Positions 63,626 to 64,000 of a stretch of 64,000 nt of DNA are shown here, piece by piece; the stretch's first letter is position 1, and each line of letters begins with the position of its first letter. Location of the stretch: the NCBI RefSeq assembly GCF_900114645.1, contig NZ_FOTR01000010.1:121280-185279 (forward strand). Direction: 5' to 3'. The translations under genes and the position numbers were made by a program. The stretch comes from Gracilibacillus orientalis (lineage in GTDB: Bacteria; Bacillota; Bacilli; Bacillales; Amphibacillaceae). The notes beneath the pieces are model-generated. The model searched no databases and had not been told where the DNA came from. It saw only the letters and a list, made by a program, of their open reading frames with translations.

Positions 63626-63675
63626 AATAAATTATTTTAACAAAGAAAACGATTTCTTTGTTAAAATAATTTATT
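63626..63675. repeat. Perfect 23-bp inverted repeat with 4-nt loop
   Basis: Bases 63626-63648 are the exact reverse complement of 63653-63675; the loop is ACGA. The centre GAAAACGATTTC is itself operator-like, matching cre at 12 of 14 positions. Strong hairpin or cruciform potential; no T-tract beyond the A/T-rich arms. Confidence 0.9.
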
Positions 63676-63818
63676 AGAGCACACTAGCAATAATTTGCTT
63701 TTTGCAAGCTCTTCTGTTTCTAGATGTAAATGAAACTTCCATCAGTAGGGGTCTTACAGACGGTTCCTAACCAAGTTAGAAATGATGAAATGTTTTTATC
63801 TGCTACGGCAACCGCTTC

Positions 63819-63933
63819 GGCTGACCGTTTCGCTTTCCGGGGGCATGCTCTTCAGCTAACTTTGAAAAGGAAAACGCTTTTCAAAGTGGATCTCCAGATC
63901 ACGCTAATTCCCCAGGAGTCGAAACGGTCGGCC
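63819..63933. repeat. Structured intergenic element with inverted ends
   Basis: GGCTGACCGTTTCG (63819-63832) and CGAAACGGTCGGCC (63920-63933) are inverted ends (13 of 14 pairs, the other G-U). Inside is a 10-bp perfect hairpin (63860-63869 with 63877-63886) and a near-palindromic GATCTCCAGATC. The section TTTCGCTTTCCGGGGGCATGCTCTTCAGC resembles, from memory, intergenic repeats scattered in alkaliphilic and halophilic bacilli; this needs a search. GC content is clearly above its surroundings. Confidence 0.65.
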
Positions 63934-64000
63934 TGCGCTATTGTTATGTTCTACAACTTATTATATAGAATCATTTTTGCGTTTACTGCATCATGTAGAA

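Larger units (their letters stand above)
63396..64000. other. Gene-free regulatory and repeat region at the right edge
   Basis: No convincing ORF. Left half: promoter region of the solute-binding gene with a LacI-type palindrome, a cre-like site and a large hairpin. Right half (from about 63800): a GC-richer structured element. Bases 63676-63800 show nothing further. Confidence 0.7.

Noticed and set aside
63626..63675. Rho-independent terminator
   Set aside because: The stem is A/T-rich throughout, there is no separate T-tract, and no gene ends nearby on either strand.

Overview
The window looks like chromosomal DNA of a low-GC, motile, competence-capable, endospore-former-type Firmicute of the Bacillaceae. 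Gene order from yvyE through degS-degU-degV-comF-flgM-flgN-flgK-flgL-yviE-fliW-csrA-hag to fliD matches the Bacillus subtilis degS-hag-fliD region. Many surface proteins are strongly acidic, which suggests a salt-tolerant genus such as Gracilibacillus or a relative; that genus guess is inference from style, not a search result. No tRNA, rRNA, CRISPR array, insertion sequence or prophage gene was seen.

Layout. (1) 1-1.9 kb: the end of a permuted NlpC/P60-type hydrolase gene, a membrane-anchored protein, and a short unit with a perfect 19-bp hairpin before an 11-codon ORF. (2) 1.9-24.5 kb, minus strand except yvyE: flagellar and competence genes. A flagellin-glycosylation island lies between hag and fliD, where B. 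subtilis has only yvyC/flaG. It holds a Maf-type glycosyltransferase and all the steps of CMP-pseudaminate synthesis (PseB, C, H, G, I, F), with PseG and PseH fused in one protein. Four good sigma-D promoters (fliD, the glycosylation operon, hag, flgM) and a CsrA-type RNA hairpin in the hag leader can be read directly. (3) 24.5-36 kb: a VanZ-like protein, a SinR-type repressor with Spo0A-box-like sites, a class D sortase, a class B penicillin-binding lipoprotein, a NERD protein, an oxidoreductase pair, an IDEAL-domain protein, an ArAE-type membrane protein and the 5-oxoprolinase genes pxpBCA.

(4) 36-58 kb: a carbohydrate locus. A probable minus-strand operon of about 16 kb encodes a YtfQRT-YjfF-type furanose ABC importer followed by three large secreted GH43 proteins, two ending in LPNTA cell-wall sorting signals. 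Facing it is a plus-strand operon with a HAMP membrane protein, a YesM-type histidine kinase, a YesN-type AraC response regulator and a membrane-tethered sugar-binding protein. This reads as a sensing module for the importer/hydrolase operon. The class D sortase at 26 kb has the specificity (LPNTA) expected to anchor the two hydrolases. (5) 58.4-63.4 kb: a second sugar ABC locus (binding protein, two permeases, LacI regulator, YesL-like protein, no ATPase), behind a regulatory region with a cre site, a LacI-type palindrome and a perfect 23-bp inverted repeat. The right edge carries a structured intergenic repeat-like element.

The most original signals are the coupling of sortase D to LPNTA-tagged GH43 enzymes, the four-gene sensing cassette including a HAMP protein with no recognisable output domain, the two binding-protein/permease intercistronic hairpins, the hairpin-occluded mini-ORF at 1.8 kb, and the 21-bp phased triple repeat at 28.75 kb.
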